Shown in pieces: positions 43,224-54,950 of a stretch of DNA of 64,000 nt. The position numbers and the translations under genes are program-made. Position 1 is the first letter of the stretch. Every line of letters begins with the position of its first letter. Source of the stretch: Colius striatus (Eukaryota; Chordata; Aves; Coliiformes; Coliidae). The stretch covers positions 126,501 through 190,500 of the forward strand of contig NC_084790.1 of the NCBI RefSeq assembly GCF_028858725.1. The letters run 5' to 3'. The notes beneath the pieces were generated by a model. It was not told where the DNA came from. It did not search any database and was given only the letters and a program-made list of their open reading frames with translations.

Positions 43224-43599
43224 GGCTTTGGGATGGAGGTGACCTGGGAGAGAATGGGGCGGGGGGAAGCAGAGGCCGGGGCCACGTGAGAAGCAGCACT
43301 GCACCCAGCCACAGTGGAGACAAGGCACCTCCTGGCCCAGCACACGCTGCCCAGCTCAGAGCCCCTCTGAGCAGCCACCTCAACTGAGTCCCAGCCTGTG
43401 TCTGCAGAAGCCCCTCTGTCCCCTTCCCTCCCTGCTGAGAAGCGGCTGCCAGCCCCAGGCTCGCACAGCCCCTCTCACAGCAGCCGTGCCCGAGGAAAGC
43501 CCTGATGGTGGAGGAGGAGGACAAGAGGCTTCACGCTCACCTGGATCCCAAGGAGCAGGAGGCGAGAGAAGTGGATGAGAGAGCAGAGAGCTGGGCTGC

Positions 43600-43650
43600 C
43601 TTTTATAGCAGCCCGGCCCTGCCTCGGGCCCAGAGGCACGCTTTCCGGAG
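43600..43650 (-). promoter_or_regulatory. Feather keratin promoter (42,930 gene)
   Basis: TATAAAAG on the minus strand at 43,600-43,607, with the conserved upstream module beyond it. Confidence 0.8.
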
Positions 43651-43855
43651 CAGTAATTTCCTGACAAGCTCATGAGCAACGCAAACCATCTCCGCTAATG
43701 GCCTGGGCAGCGTCCTGGTTTCCTGCACTGCTGCCTTTTCATTTCCTGGCTTGTGCCACGTGCTTCCCATCGGAAGGCTTCTGTCAGTGCCGGGAGGAGA
43801 GGCCCGAGGATTGCCGAGGCACACGGACGTCAGTGCGGCACAAGACTCAGCTCCA

Positions 43856-44424
43856 CGGAGTTGCCTCACTCCAACATCTGACAGCAGAGCAACCTCTGGG
43901 CGTGTGGAGGTTCGGCCCTGGCTGGGTACCAGGTGCCCACCAAAGCCTCTCTGTTGCTGCCCCTCCTGAACAGGGAAGGGGAGAGACAAACACGACGAAA
44001 TGCTCGTGGGGTTAGAGAAGGACCAAGTAGATGGCTCAGCAATTGCCATCTTGGGCAAAGCAGACTAGCTTGGGCAGAATGAGTTTGGGAGAACTCCCAG
44101 CGATCAGAACAGAGTCAGGTATTGTGAAAAAAAACCCAAAACTCAAAACGCCTGCCCCCACCTCCTGCTTCTTGCTGGTTTTCTGCCTCCTCCCCGCAAG
44201 GCAGCAGAGGGGAATGCGTGACAGGTCACACTGCTCACCACGGCGAGTGCACAGACAGAAGCCGGGAGCAAGAGCAAAGGACGTGGGATGTCCTCTCAGG
44301 TGTCATTCCTTGGGCACGCAGAGCAGAAACGTGAGAGCGGTGCCACGGCCCGACAGCTCTGCCACAAACGAGTCTACAGGAACGGCCGAGGTGCTGCCTC
44401 CACACTGAGCCTTCAGTGCCTGGG
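43856..44424. other. Spacer of the inner palindrome
   Basis: About 570 bp between the inner arms, with no gene. A short A-run lies near 44,127. Confidence 0.5.
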
Positions 44425-44619
44425 CTGAGTCTTGTGCCGCACTGACGTCCGTGTGCCTCGGCAATCCTCGGGCCTCTCCTCCCGGCACTGACAGAAGCCT
44501 TCCGATGGGAAGCACGTGGCACAAGCCAGGAAATGAAAAGGCAGCAGTGCAGGAAACCAGGACGCTGCCCAGGCCATTAGCGGAGATGGTTTGCGTTGCT
44601 CATGAGCTTGTCAGGAAAT

Positions 44620-44675
44620 TACTGCTCCGGAAAGCGTGCCTCTGGGCCCGAGGCAGGGCCGGGCTGCTATAAAAG
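44620..44675 (+). promoter_or_regulatory. Feather keratin promoter (45,052 gene)
   Basis: TCAGGAAATTACTGCTCCGG upstream and TATAAAAG at 44,668-44,675. Confidence 0.8.
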
Positions 44676-45051
44676 GCAGCCCAGCTCTCTGCTCTCTCAT
44701 CCACTTCTCTCGCCTCCTGCTCCTTGGGATCCAGGTGAGTGTGAAGCCTCTTGTCCTCCTCCTCCACCATCAGGGCTTTCCTCGGGCACGGCTGCTGTGA
44801 GAGGGGCTGTGCGAGCCTGGGGCTGGCAGCCGCTTCTCAGCAGGGAGGGAAGGGGACAGAGGGGCTTCTGCAGACACAGGCTGGGACTCAGTTGAGGTGG
44901 CTGCTCAGAGGGGCTCTGAGCTGGGCAGCGTGTGCTGGGCCAGGAGGTGCCTTGTCTCCACTGTGGCTGGGTGCAGTGCTGCTTCTCACGTGGCCCCGGC
45001 CTCTGCTTCCCCCCGCCCCGTTCTCTCCCAGGTCACCTCCATCCCGAAGCC

Positions 45052-45345
45052 ATGTCCTGCTGCAGCCCCTGCCAGCCCTGCGGCCCGACCCCACTGGCCA
45101 ACAGCTGCACTGAGCCCTGCTGCAGGCAGTGCCAGGACTCCAACATCATCATCCAGCCCTCCGCTGTGGTGGTGACCCTGCCCGGCCCCATCCTCAGCTC
45201 CTTCCCTCAGAACACCGTTGTGGGCTCCTCCACCTCCGCCGCCGCTGGCAGCATCCTCAGCAGCCAGGGAGTGCCCATCTCCTCCGGGGGCTTTGACCTC
45301 TCCTGCATCACCAGCCGCTACTGTGGCAGCAGATGCCCCTGCTAA
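45052..45345 (+). CDS. Feather beta-keratin, cysteine-rich, 97 aa (palindrome right arm)
   Basis: Product identical to the genes at 38,166 and 42,930. Intron 44,735-45,031 and ATTAAA at 45,539-45,544. The 5' UTR differs from its twins by one base (CCCGAAGCC for CCCAAAGCC). Confidence 0.96.
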   Translation: MSCCSPCQPCGPTPLANSCTEPCCRQCQDSNIIIQPSAVVVTLPGPILSSFPQNTVVGSSTSAAAGSILSSQGVPISSGGFDLSCITSRYCGSRCPC

Positions 45346-45829
45346 AGCTGTCGGCACCCTCCTTGGCCAAGAACCTTCAAGGCCTCGCAACATGGTGCCG
45401 GGCACGAGACTGAGCTTCAGGGCTCTGCTCTCCTCTCTCTCTTTCCTTTGCTGTTGACTTTCCCCTTCTCCCAAGGCCAGCTCTTGCTGGCTGCCTCTGG
45501 TGCTCTCTCTGAGACACCCCCTTCTCATCTTTGGACCCATTAAAGTCGTGCTGCATCCAAGCCTGGGCCTCCAAGTCCTCCTTCCTTCTGCCACTGCTTT
45601 TCCAGTCTTTTTATCACATGGACAAAGGCTTCCACTGGCTCCAGCCAGGCTGGGAGCGTTGGGTTTGTTGTCAGCTTCACCCAGGTGTGTCTGCTGCTGA
45701 ACAGACTGAAGGAGTTTGGTCAGTTTGGTCTTTTCTCTTGTTAGAACAGAATGCTCAGAGAGGGGGGCTTATCACATTCTTCCAGTGCTTACAAAGCAGA
45801 CAGAGAGGCTCTCTAAACTGAAAGAGCCC

Positions 45830-46575
45830 CATGGAGAAGACCAAACTTAAGGAGATGACCAAAGAGATACTACCAAGATTTGGGATGCCAATAGGAATGT
45901 CATCAGACCGGGGCCCGCATGTTGTTGCAGATATAATCCAACAACTAAGGAAAGTCCTGGGTACTGAATAAGATTTACACACCCCCATGGAGGCCACAAT
46001 CCAGTGGAGCAGTAGAAAGAGTGAATCAAACTCTAAAACGACAAATCAGGAAGAGATGTCAAGAAACATCTTTAAAGTGGCCAGAGGCCCTTTCTCTGGC
46101 TCTTGTAAGGGTTCAAATGCAACCAAAGTCAAAGAATAAACTAACATGGGTGTGAAGAATTCAAAGGAATGTGTTAAAATCAGCCAGCTACATCATTTGG
46201 CCACAAAAATGTTAAAAGAGAGGAGGGACCTCACTGGTCCTGGCTAACTTACTGGCCTTAACCCAAACTTGTCATGGGTCAGACAACTCTTTATGGGAGT
46301 CGTCTCACTGACTGTGACTTTTGTATCTTGAAACCTGGAAGTGAAAACTATGATCAACATTACCCAGTTGAAGTGAGACTCCCAGAAACCGAATTTAGGA
46401 AGGCTCAAAGGGGGGACGTTGCACTGGTAAAGACAGCATCTGTAAACATGTGAGAGGTAAGATTGGAGTTAAGACTCTGGATGATTAGGAACAAAGTGTT
46501 TTGTAACCCTAGGCAAGAAAAAAGAAACAGCAGTGATCATATCAGGCAGGCAGCAGGGAAAATGGGTTTCAACAT
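45830..46575 (+). mobile_element. Fossil endogenous retrovirus fragment (integrase region), right arm
   Basis: The inverted twin of the left-arm fossil: class I (gammaretrovirus-like) integrase-region remnant, broken, with no LTRs recognised. The two copies are nearly the same, so the palindrome is much younger than the insertion. Confidence 0.7.
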
Positions 46576-46587
46576 GAGGAGAGAAGC

Positions 46588-47704
46588 ACTGGAGAGTGAG
46601 GTGTCAGCTTCCTATCTGTGCTGGGGGTGGCCCTGGGAACTGCTGCTGCGCCCACAGCTCCATCAGCGCTCCCTGGCAGGTGGCTCTGGCCTCCGCACTG
46701 TGCTCTCACTGTCACTGGGTCTTACATGTGCTACACATTCTGTCAATGAAAAGTGCCAGATGGAAGATGCTGCAGGCCAGATCTACAGCTTTGGAAAATA
46801 CTTTCCCACAACAAGCAATTTGCTGTTTGCTAAGCTCAGCCAGAGACCTCAGCCCATCCTAAGCCTTCAGAGCAGAGGTTAAGTCTGCAGTTATGTGACA
46901 TCCTTTGCTAGGATTCTCCTTCTGATGAGCAGCTCCCTACATCTGCCTGTTGGTACATTCCCAGCTTGAGCTTTCCACTAGAGATTTGGAGTCTTGTCCT
47001 ACTGAAAAACAACAGGACAGGTAGAACCTTGGCAGGAGGGAGCAGAGAGTCCTTCCAAATGTCATGGAGTGTGCAGTCAGTACTGCGAATAGTCTCTCCA
47101 GACACAATCACAAAGCCACACACTCTTCCAGAAACCACAAGCTGAATCCCAGTGTTGCCCAAACTACTTCCTGGCAATTCATGGGAAAGACCAGAGACAA
47201 TATTAGACAATATTCCCTGAGTTTGAACTTGGCCATTCAAAGTCATTTCTCTGGCTGCACCAATAATTCCAAACCAAACCCACGACTACCCAGTGCTAAT
47301 ACTCTAGGTGGCCACCCAGGAACCTTATGAGCTGCACTTTGTGGTCCCTTGGGATCCCAAGAAATCTGCGTACTGGAATAGGTGCAGGATTGTGATCATT
47401 TGAGCCACGACTTCACACTTTACAGATCGTTGGAGCTGAGTTGATGGCACTGAGAAACAGAGATCCTCACAGCAAGCTGGGCTGGGCAGGGTCCCACCAC
47501 CCCCAGCTTCCACACAGATAACACAAAAGATTCCAACACTTGTCAGCTGCATCTGCCTCATTTCTACAGCCGAATTTCACCAAGGCTCTGGTAAGGTGAC
47601 TTTGCTTCCCTACAACTGGCAGCATTTGTGTAATTACTTCTTGTGAAACTTGCAAAGTTCAACAGTTTCTTTATGGACAGTGTGCATCATGGGCTGTCCT
47701 GGTC
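46588..47704. other. Unrecognised sequence right of the palindrome
   Basis: No gene could be supported. The first 100 bp match the block at 40,755. Short open frames here show no known domain. Confidence 0.4.
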
Positions 47705-48290
47705 ATAAAATCATGGAATCATTTTGGTTGGACAAGACCTTTAAGAGCAAATCCAAACACTAACAATGCTACCGAGCCCATCACCAAACTAAGGCATGTC
47801 CCTCAGCACCTCATCTGTGCATGTTTTAAATGTCTCCAGGGATGGGGACTCCACCACCTACCCGGGCAGCCCATTCCAGTGCTGAACAACCCCTTGGTGA
47901 AAGTTCTTCCTAATCTCCAACCTAAATCTCCTCTGGGGCAACTTGAACTCATTTCCTCATGTCCTATCTCATTCATTACTGGAGAGATCAACCCTCAGCT
48001 CACTGTAACTCCCTGTCAGGGAGCTGCAGAGTGCTGCTGTCTCCCCTCAGCCTCCTCTTCTCCAGGCTCAACATCCCCATTCCCTCAGCCCCTCCCCAGC
48101 CCCTTGTGCTCCAGCCCCTTCCCCAGCTCTGTGCCCAGCTCTGGCCACGCTGCAGCCCCTCAGTGTCCCTCTGGTAGTGAGTGAGGGGCCCAGCACTGAA
48201 CACAGCCCTGGAGCTGCAGCCTCCCCAGGGCCCAGCACAGGGGGACAATCACTGCACTGGGCCACCTGGTCACGCTATATCTGCTGCAAG
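47705..48290 (-). repeat. CR1 LINE 3' portion, minus orientation
   Basis: It starts with AAAATCATGGAATCATTTTG, then 'TTGGACAAGACC', and runs through 'CCCATTCCAGTGCTGAACAA' and 'GGGCCCAGCACTGAACACAG', the reverse complement of the CR1 3' half. Confidence 0.9.
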
Positions 48291-48539
48291 CCAGGATGGC
48301 ATTGGGTGACACTCTCTAACCCCATCCAAGGCGAAGCACTCGAGAGAAGCAGCCTGGGGAAGCATCAGACTGGCCAACCCCTTCTGAGGGGAAGCTGCTC
48401 TCTGGGGCAGCACAGCCACCACACTGGGCTACGTGCATCTTGTGAACACGTGTACTATGGTGTTAAACAGAATGGTGACCTCTCCAACTAAGGGGGCAAA
48501 AGAGATATGCTTTGGTCCAGGGGACGCGATTCCACCCAT

Positions 48540-49142
48540 AGGATAGGACTCAAGAAGAGTGTGGCCAGCAAGTCAAGGGAGGTTCTGCTCTCCCTCTGCT
48601 CTGCCCTGTTGAGGCCTCATCTAGAGTCCTGTGTCCAGTTCTGGGCTCACCAGCTCCAGAGGGACAGGGAACTGCTGGATAGAGGCCAGTGCAGGGACAC
48701 CAAGATGATCAGAGCACTGGAGCATCTTCCTGATAAGGAAAGGCTGCAGGGCCTGGGGCTGTTTAGTCTGGAGAGGAGGAGACTGAGGGGGAAGCTCATT
48801 CATACTTACAAATATCTGGATATGGTGGGTGTCAGGAGGCTGGGGCATCACTTTTTGTGTTGTATCCAGTGACAGGAAAACGGGTGATGAAAAAAAGTTG
48901 GAACGTAAAAATTTCCATTTAACCATAAGGAAAAACTCTTTCCCTGTTTCAGTGAGGGAGCCCTGGCCCAGGCTGCCCAGGGAGGGTGTGGAGGCTCCTG
49001 CTCTGGAGGCCTTCGAAACCCACCTGGACACGTTCCAGTGTGACCTGATCTAGGTGGACTTGCTTTAGCAGGAGGAGTTGGACTGGATGATCTCTAAAGG
49101 TCCCTTCCAACCCTACCATTCTATGATTCAATGATTTTATGA
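48540..49142 (+). repeat. CR1 LINE 3' portion, plus orientation
   Basis: Contains CCAGTTCTGGGCTCACCAGC, 'GAAAGGCTGCAGGGCCTGGG', 'GGCTGCCCAGGGAGGGTGTG' and the terminal 'CCAACCCTACCATTCTATGA'. It lies tail-outwards beside the preceding opposite-strand copy. Confidence 0.92.
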
Positions 49143-49510
49143 CTACAGAGAGTTCCCCGAGTGGCAGAGCAGGAATCTGGAGCAGGAGCACATCACAGCT
49201 CCACTGTCAGGCCATACTACAAGAGATAATGGGTTTAAGAGTTGATGATTCCTAATAAAATACCTTTTGCAGCTGTAATATTGTCAGCTTGTTGGTTTTG
49301 GAAAGTGCAGAGAAATTTATAAGGCAGAGAGTATCATAATGCATGACTAAGCACAACCTATGACAGTCTATGTTGACATTCACAGCACAATCATCCCCAA
49401 CACCTCCTCCCATAACCAGCCTTGAGCAACATCTCTCTCCCTGGACATACTGGGAGAGAATCTGCATGCAAAAGACTGACACATGAGCATAGGCTGGATT
49501 GCAGCAGAAC
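49143..49510. other. Spacer before the keratin pair array
   Basis: No gene was recognised. Confidence 0.4.
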
Positions 49511-49923
49511 TTTAATGAGTCAAAAAGAGAAATGAGGTTGCTATGCGTTAGGGTCCCACTGCAGGGAACAACCAGTGACAGACAGGAGTCTGTCCCCCAC
49601 TGCCGTGGCAGAGATCCCAGCCAGTGTCACTCTGGCTACCCCAGATAGAGAGCAGCACCAGCAGCCCTTCCCTAGACTGGCTTTGTGGGGCTTACAGAAC
49701 AGGGTGGCAGAAGAGAACAAAGGCACGGGATGGAAAGAAGAGCAGGGATGAAGGTAAAGGCAGGCACAGGCCGTGCTCTGTGAGAGCCCAGGCTGGCCCC
49801 GTCCTTTAGCAAGGGCTGCTGGGGTGGCTAAGCAATGCTATAAGAAACAAGAGGTTGCTACATCCCAAGCAGGGACCATCCAGCGGCTCCCTGAGGCCTT
49901 TACCGGGGACATCGGCAGCAGCT

Positions 49924-50220
49924 TTAGCAGGGGAGGCTCCTCCTGCCACAGAGGCCGCTGCCAAAGGCGGAGAGGCCAAAGCCCCCGGAGGAGATGGGCA
50001 CTCCCTGGCTGCTGAGGATGCTGCCAGCGGCGGCGGAGGTGGAGGAGCCCACAACGGTGTTCTGAGGGAAGGAGCTGAGGATGGGGCCGGGCAGGGTCAC
50101 CACCACAGCGGAGGGCTGGATGACCACGTTGGAGTCCTGGCACTGCCTGAAACAGGGCTCATTGCAGCTGTTGGCCAGCGGGGTCGGGCCGCAGGGCTGG
50201 CACGAGCTGTAGCAGGACAT
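49924..50220 (-). CDS. Feather beta-keratin, 98 aa (pair 1, minus)
   Basis: The ATG at 50,220 opens [11 protein letters not shown]. The head has '[10 protein letters not shown]', the core is '[20 protein letters not shown]', and the tail is [19 protein letters not shown]. This is the low-cysteine subtype (8 Cys) with a Gly/Phe tail, unlike the [11 protein letters not shown] tail of the other groups. Intron 50,241-50,595, with donor GTAGGT rather than the GTGAGT used elsewhere. Poly(A) signal (TTTAAT on plus) at 49,511-49,516, giving a long 3' UTR of about 0.4 kb. Confidence 0.96.
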   Translation of the reverse strand: MSCYSSCQPCGPTPLANSCNEPCFRQCQDSNVVIQPSAVVVTLPGPILSSFPQNTVVGSSTSAAAGSILSSQGVPISSGGFGLSAFGSGLCGRRSLPC

Positions 50221-50654
50221 GGCTGCGGGACGGAGGTGACCTGGGAAACAAGGCAGGGGGAAGCAGAGACCAAAGGGTCAGTACCGAGCACTTCTGCAGC
50301 CCATCAGAATGGAGAAAAGCCACGAGACGGTGATAAGAGCGGTAGGTGCTGTAGGGAAGCACACTGGCTTCTGCTTCCCCTCCTTCCAAAAGAGCCCTGC
50401 AGAGAGTAACAAAGCCCAGGGAGATTCCTCCTGACCCACAGCTAAGGAGACACCTCCAGGTCACGCATTCTACCTCCTTGTCTCTCCTGACACAAGCAGC
50501 CCCAAACACAAGCGTAGGACCGTGGTGCAGCCGTGTGCTGAGAAATCCCACAGGAGGAGACACAGAAGAAGGAGCATAAAGACCTTCAGACCTACCTTGC
50601 TCACAAGGAGATGGAGGTGAAAGGAGTAGATGAGAGAGTGAGCAGAAGGGCTCA

Positions 50655-50720
50655 CTTTTATACTGCTCCTGCGCTGCCCCAGGCCCACGGCCACTGCACA
50701 CGGGCAGTAATTATCCAGCA
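50655..50720 (-). promoter_or_regulatory. Feather keratin promoter (pair 1, minus)
   Basis: TATAAAAG on the minus strand at 50,655-50,662, with GGATAATTACTGCCCGTG just upstream. Confidence 0.8.
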
Positions 50721-51900
50721 GAGTCACCTCCAGAGCAAAATGCCCGTCCTAATGGCTCAGGTTGTTTTGTGGTTTCCATCACTGCTGCCATTTCATTTCC
50801 TCGTTTGTGCCACGCTTGCTCTGCAATGCAGGCTCCTTTCATGTGCTGGCATGAGAGGCCTCACCATTTTTCAGGCAGGGGCTCACCCCCGGTCCCAGGG
50901 AATACGGCTGGTTTTAGCATTAGGGTTGGTGGGTCTCGTTTCCAACGCCCTAAAGGCATCCGCAGACTGCAGAAAAACCCATCGCTGCAGCACAGGCCAA
51001 GAAACTCCCCCCGGCTCCCCACTACATGGGGGCTGGCAGGGCCCTGCTGTGCCATGTGCCTGAGGCTGCTCAGGGAGGGGGTGTGCTCAGAAAGGCCCTG
51101 GCTCCAAACCAGCTCACACAGTACTCCAAGGAGGTGACGCACTTGCCTGCCCTGCACACATGGACGTGCAGCTGGGACGTATCCCACGACAGCCAGGGAA
51201 TGCCTGTAGTAGGCAAACGGCCTGGGACAGCCTCTCCCTGCCCACGGGGACTCACACTCGAGCTTTGGATGGGCTATGTGTCAGCCTTCTGGCGTGACGG
51301 TCAAGTCAGGAGAGTGCTCTCTGCAGCCCGTGTCCTCTGAAGGTCTGGTTTCCCCTGCAGCCAGGGCAGCTCCGGCCCTGTTCCAGCTTGGATGTTGCAC
51401 TTAGGAAAATGGTCTAGTGGTGAACAGGGCTGTGACAAAGGCTGGACTCAATGATCTAACTCAGAGGTATCTTCCAGATGAAACAATTCTGTGATTCTAT
51501 GACTCTGTGTCCGAGCCCTGGGCTGCGCCCAGACACAGCTCCAGGGGGCCCCAGCGGCCATGGCCCTCAGCATGACCTTCTTCCAGCCCTGCCACAGCTC
51601 AGGAGGGCCACAGCAGTCCACGGCTTGTTTGGCAAGAATGTCCAAGCCTTCCTGTGTCATGAAGGTCAGGGTGCAAAGCACGGCCGAGGTGCGTGTCTTT
51701 CCTTTGTGCAGAGCCCTCGGGGTCACATCTTCTGCCTGTACTCGCATGATCCTGCTCGGGAAAGCCTTGGGCATCTCATCCCAATGCTTCAAAAGAGCCT
51801 CGGTGGCTCCACGGTCCCGGCACAAACGAGGAAATGAAATGGCAGCATTGAGGGAAACCAAAACACAAGCTGAGCCATTAGGAAGGGCATTTTGCTCTGG
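50721..51900. other. Divergent gap of keratin pair 1
   Basis: About 1.3 kb between facing TATA boxes, with no gene. GGAAATGAAATGGCAGCA at 51,829 is the upstream block seen at other keratin genes, and it has an inverted partner near 50,780. Confidence 0.5.
51430..51507 (+). repeat. CR1 3' terminus (unit I; copies at 56,531 and 61,632)
   Basis: 'GGCTGGACTCAATGATCT' and 'ATTCTGTGATTCTATGACTC' are the CR1 end. It lies inside the divergent gap of each pair. Confidence 0.75.
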
Positions 51901-51973
51901 AGGTGACTCTGCTGGATAATTACCGCCCGTGTGCAGTCACTGTGGGCCTGGGGCGTCTGCAGCAGTATAAAAG
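51900..51973 (+). promoter_or_regulatory. Feather keratin promoter (pair 1, plus)
   Basis: GGATAATTACCGCCCGTG upstream of TATAAAAG at 51,966-51,973. It mirrors the minus-strand partner. Confidence 0.8.
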
Positions 51974-52370
51974 TGGGCCCTTCTGCTCACTCTCTCATCC
52001 ACTCCTCTTGCCTCCTTCTCCTTGGGAACAAGGTGAGTGTGATCCCCTTGCCTGTCTTCCTCCTCCTGCCTGTCCTGCCTCCTCTGGCACTTCCCAGCAC
52101 ACAACTGCCTTTTCCCCCTCTGTCGGGTCTGAGGCTGCTGGCCACGGCAGAGGGAACGTGCAGCATGGAGAGGTTTTGGCTGGTCTGAGCTGTCTGCTGA
52201 ACTATGGGACTGGGCTGGGAGCTCTGTGGCCATGGCTGGTCTCGGCCACGCTCTTTCGAGCTGTGGGAATGGGTCTTCCTTAAGGAGGCTGACACGCTTC
52301 TCTTAACCACCCCACGTGCTTTCTTTTCCCCCCGCCCCGTTCTCTCCCAGGTCACCTCCATCCCGCAGCC

Positions 52371-52667
52371 ATGTCCTGCTACAGCTCGTGCCAGCCCTGC
52401 GGCCCGACCCCGCTGGCCAACAGCTGCAATGAGCCCTGTTTCAGGCAGTGCCAGGACTCCAACGTGGTCATCCAGCCCTCCGCTGTGGTGGTGACCCTGC
52501 CCGGCCCCATCCTCAGCTCCTTCCCTCAGAACACCGTTGTGGGCTCCTCCACCTCCGCCGCCGCTGGCAGCATCCTCAGCAGCCAGGGAGTGCCCATCTC
52601 CTCCGGGGGCTTTGGCCTCTCCGCCTTTGGCAGCGGCCTCTGCGGCAGGAGGAGCCTCCCCTGCTAA
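52371..52667 (+). CDS. Feather beta-keratin, 98 aa (pair 1, plus)
   Basis: Protein identical to its minus-strand partner. Intron 52,033-52,350 with donor GTGAGT, so introns and promoters of the two partners differ although the proteins are the same. Short 3' UTR with ATTAAA at 52,730-52,735. Confidence 0.96.
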   Translation: MSCYSSCQPCGPTPLANSCNEPCFRQCQDSNVVIQPSAVVVTLPGPILSSFPQNTVVGSSTSAAAGSILSSQGVPISSGGFGLSAFGSGLCGRRSLPC

Positions 52668-52735
52668 AGCTGCTCCTGCACTGGGGCCTCCGCTCACAGA
52701 AACCTCCTTCCCTTCCTCTCCTTCAGCTCATTAAA

Positions 52736-54950
52736 GTTCTGCTGCGTTGCACCCAATGCCTCTGTGTACTCCTGTCTCTTTCAACACGCTCTCCCCAGCT
52801 GCCCACACAAAGACATGCTGCTCAGGGCTGCTTTGGGAGGGGGTTCTCGAGAACGTTCGTGTCGTGACTGTCAGCACACGCTTGCACTGAACAAGCTCAG
52901 TTGTGCACCCAGTGATCCTCTAGTTTCTCTCATTTGCTGCCTGGTTGGGTCGGTTCCGAGTCACCCGACACAGGTCAGTGACTGCCAGCTCCTTGGCTGT
53001 GGAAACCTTCGCTTTCTTCTCAGTAAGCTCAACATTTGAACAAGGGCAGTAGGGGGACCAAATGTGTTATGAACAAGACACAGGCACTTGCTTCCAAGGA
53101 GAGGCCAGGACAACCCATCCCAACCACAGCATTCTCGGGACACAGCCAGTGCAATCGGCTGCCTCAGCACAGAACACTGTTATCACACACTCCTGCAATG
53201 CTTTGGGTCGGCAGAGACCTTTAAGGATCATCTCATCCAACCCTCCTGCCAGAGGCAGGGCTATCAGTCACCAGATCACGGTGCTCAAACCGCTGGCAAA
53301 TCTCATCTTTAGCAGTTGCAATGATGGGGCATCCCACCACTCTCTGGGCAACTCGAAAAACCTTCCCCTGCAGCACCCCCCAGAACCAGCCCTGACCAAG
53401 CATGATTTGCAAGCACCTGCCACCCAGGCTCTGGCCACCTCAGGCCATGCCTCACTGTCACAGCACCCAAAGCCACCTCCTCGCAGGCCAGCATCACACC
53501 AGAGTCCCAGTCGGGAAGAGGAAGGTGTGTTCCCGGATCCCCTCCACGAGACAGCCCCCACAGCGCAGTACAGACGGCAACGCCAGGCCTAAGCGTGGAG
53601 CCATTGTTTCCATTAACACCTTCACAAGAGCAGACACAGAGAGAAGCAGTTCAGCAAACAGAGCCCCTGACCTGCACAGACACCTGCTAGCAAATAACTG
53701 CTACAGCCCCTGCGTGCTCACTTCAAAACCGCCCATGTCTCCAGCCCCACGCATATCAATAGCTCACGAGAACGAGGACAACTTTGTTAGGAGCACAGGA
53801 AGAACGATTACACTCCAAACAACCCCCTGTCGCACAGGCACGTCAGAGGCAGAAACCTGGGCAGCACTAACGGGAAGCAGAGGCAAGAGCCTGCGACCAA
53901 GCGCCCGGCTCTGCCAAACGATGGAGAAGTCAGCTGCAGGTAACTGCAGCAGGGGAAAGGGGGAGCACCGACGCATGCGGGCCCACCAGCAGCCACCAAA
54001 GACCCTCTGACAGCACGCACCGCAGACATTTGCAGTGACACAGCAGCACAAGGACAGCAGGCAAATTACTAACCAATCATTAGCCATGGCAGCGTACGAC
54101 CTGTGTGGAAACACGGCGCGGAAACCCGTGTCAGGTGTGTTTGAGTTGTGCAGCTACCACCGAGCACTCCGGACGGCGCCAACCTGAATCCGTCAGCGAC
54201 GTCTCTGCTGAGAGGGTGACCCTGCGCGAGCTGCACGCTGGGTCAGCAGCTCAGCACTCGGACAACACCGCAAAGGCTGAGCTGGGCTGACGTTTGCTGC
54301 CTGCCAGGGGCCCACCCGGACACTCTGCCACTACCCCTCCTCAGCGTGAAAGAGGAGAAGAAAGAAGCTGACAGCCTCGTGGCTCAACAGTGGTAAACAG
54401 TGTAATGAGGACAAGAAAGCAAAGCATGCTGAAGCAAAGCGCACAGATTTCTTCTCTGCTTCCCACCAGCAGCCCATGACTGTCCCCTCCTGGGAAGCAG
54501 AGTCACAGGACCTGTTACAGGTCCTTTGCACGACAAACGGCTCCATAAGGAATGCCCCACAGGCCCCCTCCTCCTCCTTTCCCGGAGCAACTCCTGCTGA
54601 TCCTGATGTCATACTGTATGTAAGAAGCTTTTGGTCAGTCTGGGTCAGCCATCCAGGCCGTGTCCCCAGTTGGGCTGCTGCACAGGCACTGCCAGGCAAA
54701 ACCCAGAACGTGAATGTATTCTCAACACCAGCCTAGCTACCACCAGAACGAAGCAGTACGAGGGCTAATACAGTGAGACCTACCCCCGCCCAACCAGGCA
54801 GACTGATTACAACCCTGCTCCCGCTCGCTGCACAACCATCCGGAACAATCCCCACTCTAAAGCATCCCTGAGCAACATCTCTCCGCCTGGGCAGCTGCGG
54901 AGAGCACCGGCAGGAGAAAGGATGACGCCGAGACAGGGACTGGGATGCAG
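52736..54950. other. Spacer of keratin-pair unit I
   Basis: No gene was recognised. Holds a CR1 fragment at 53,190-53,410. Confidence 0.5.
53190..53410 (-). repeat. CR1 fragment, minus (copy at 58,291-58,511)
   Basis: 'AGAGACCTTTAAGGATCATC', 'TCATCCAACCC' and the decayed 'CATCCCACCACTCTCTGGGC' are reverse-complement CR1 3' wording. Confidence 0.7.

Larger units (their letters stand above)
42697..43855. repeat. Third copy of the keratin block (inner palindrome left arm)
   Basis: Same orientation as the left outer arm at an offset of 4,764 bp, and inverted relative to 44,425-45,590. It lacks the retroviral part of the outer arms but shares with the right copy about 110 bp of extra promoter-side flank absent from the left copy. 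Confidence 0.85.
44425..46587. repeat. Right palindrome arm (inner plus outer)
   Basis: 44,425-45,590 is the inverse of the inner left arm, and 44,530-46,587 is the inverse of the outer left arm. The keratin gene at 45,052 is shared by both symmetries. Confidence 0.85.

Noticed and set aside
46908-47246. 112-residue minus-strand frame as a gene or V segment
   Set aside because: No Cys/Trp/Cys V pattern, no splice or RSS signals, and no known domain.
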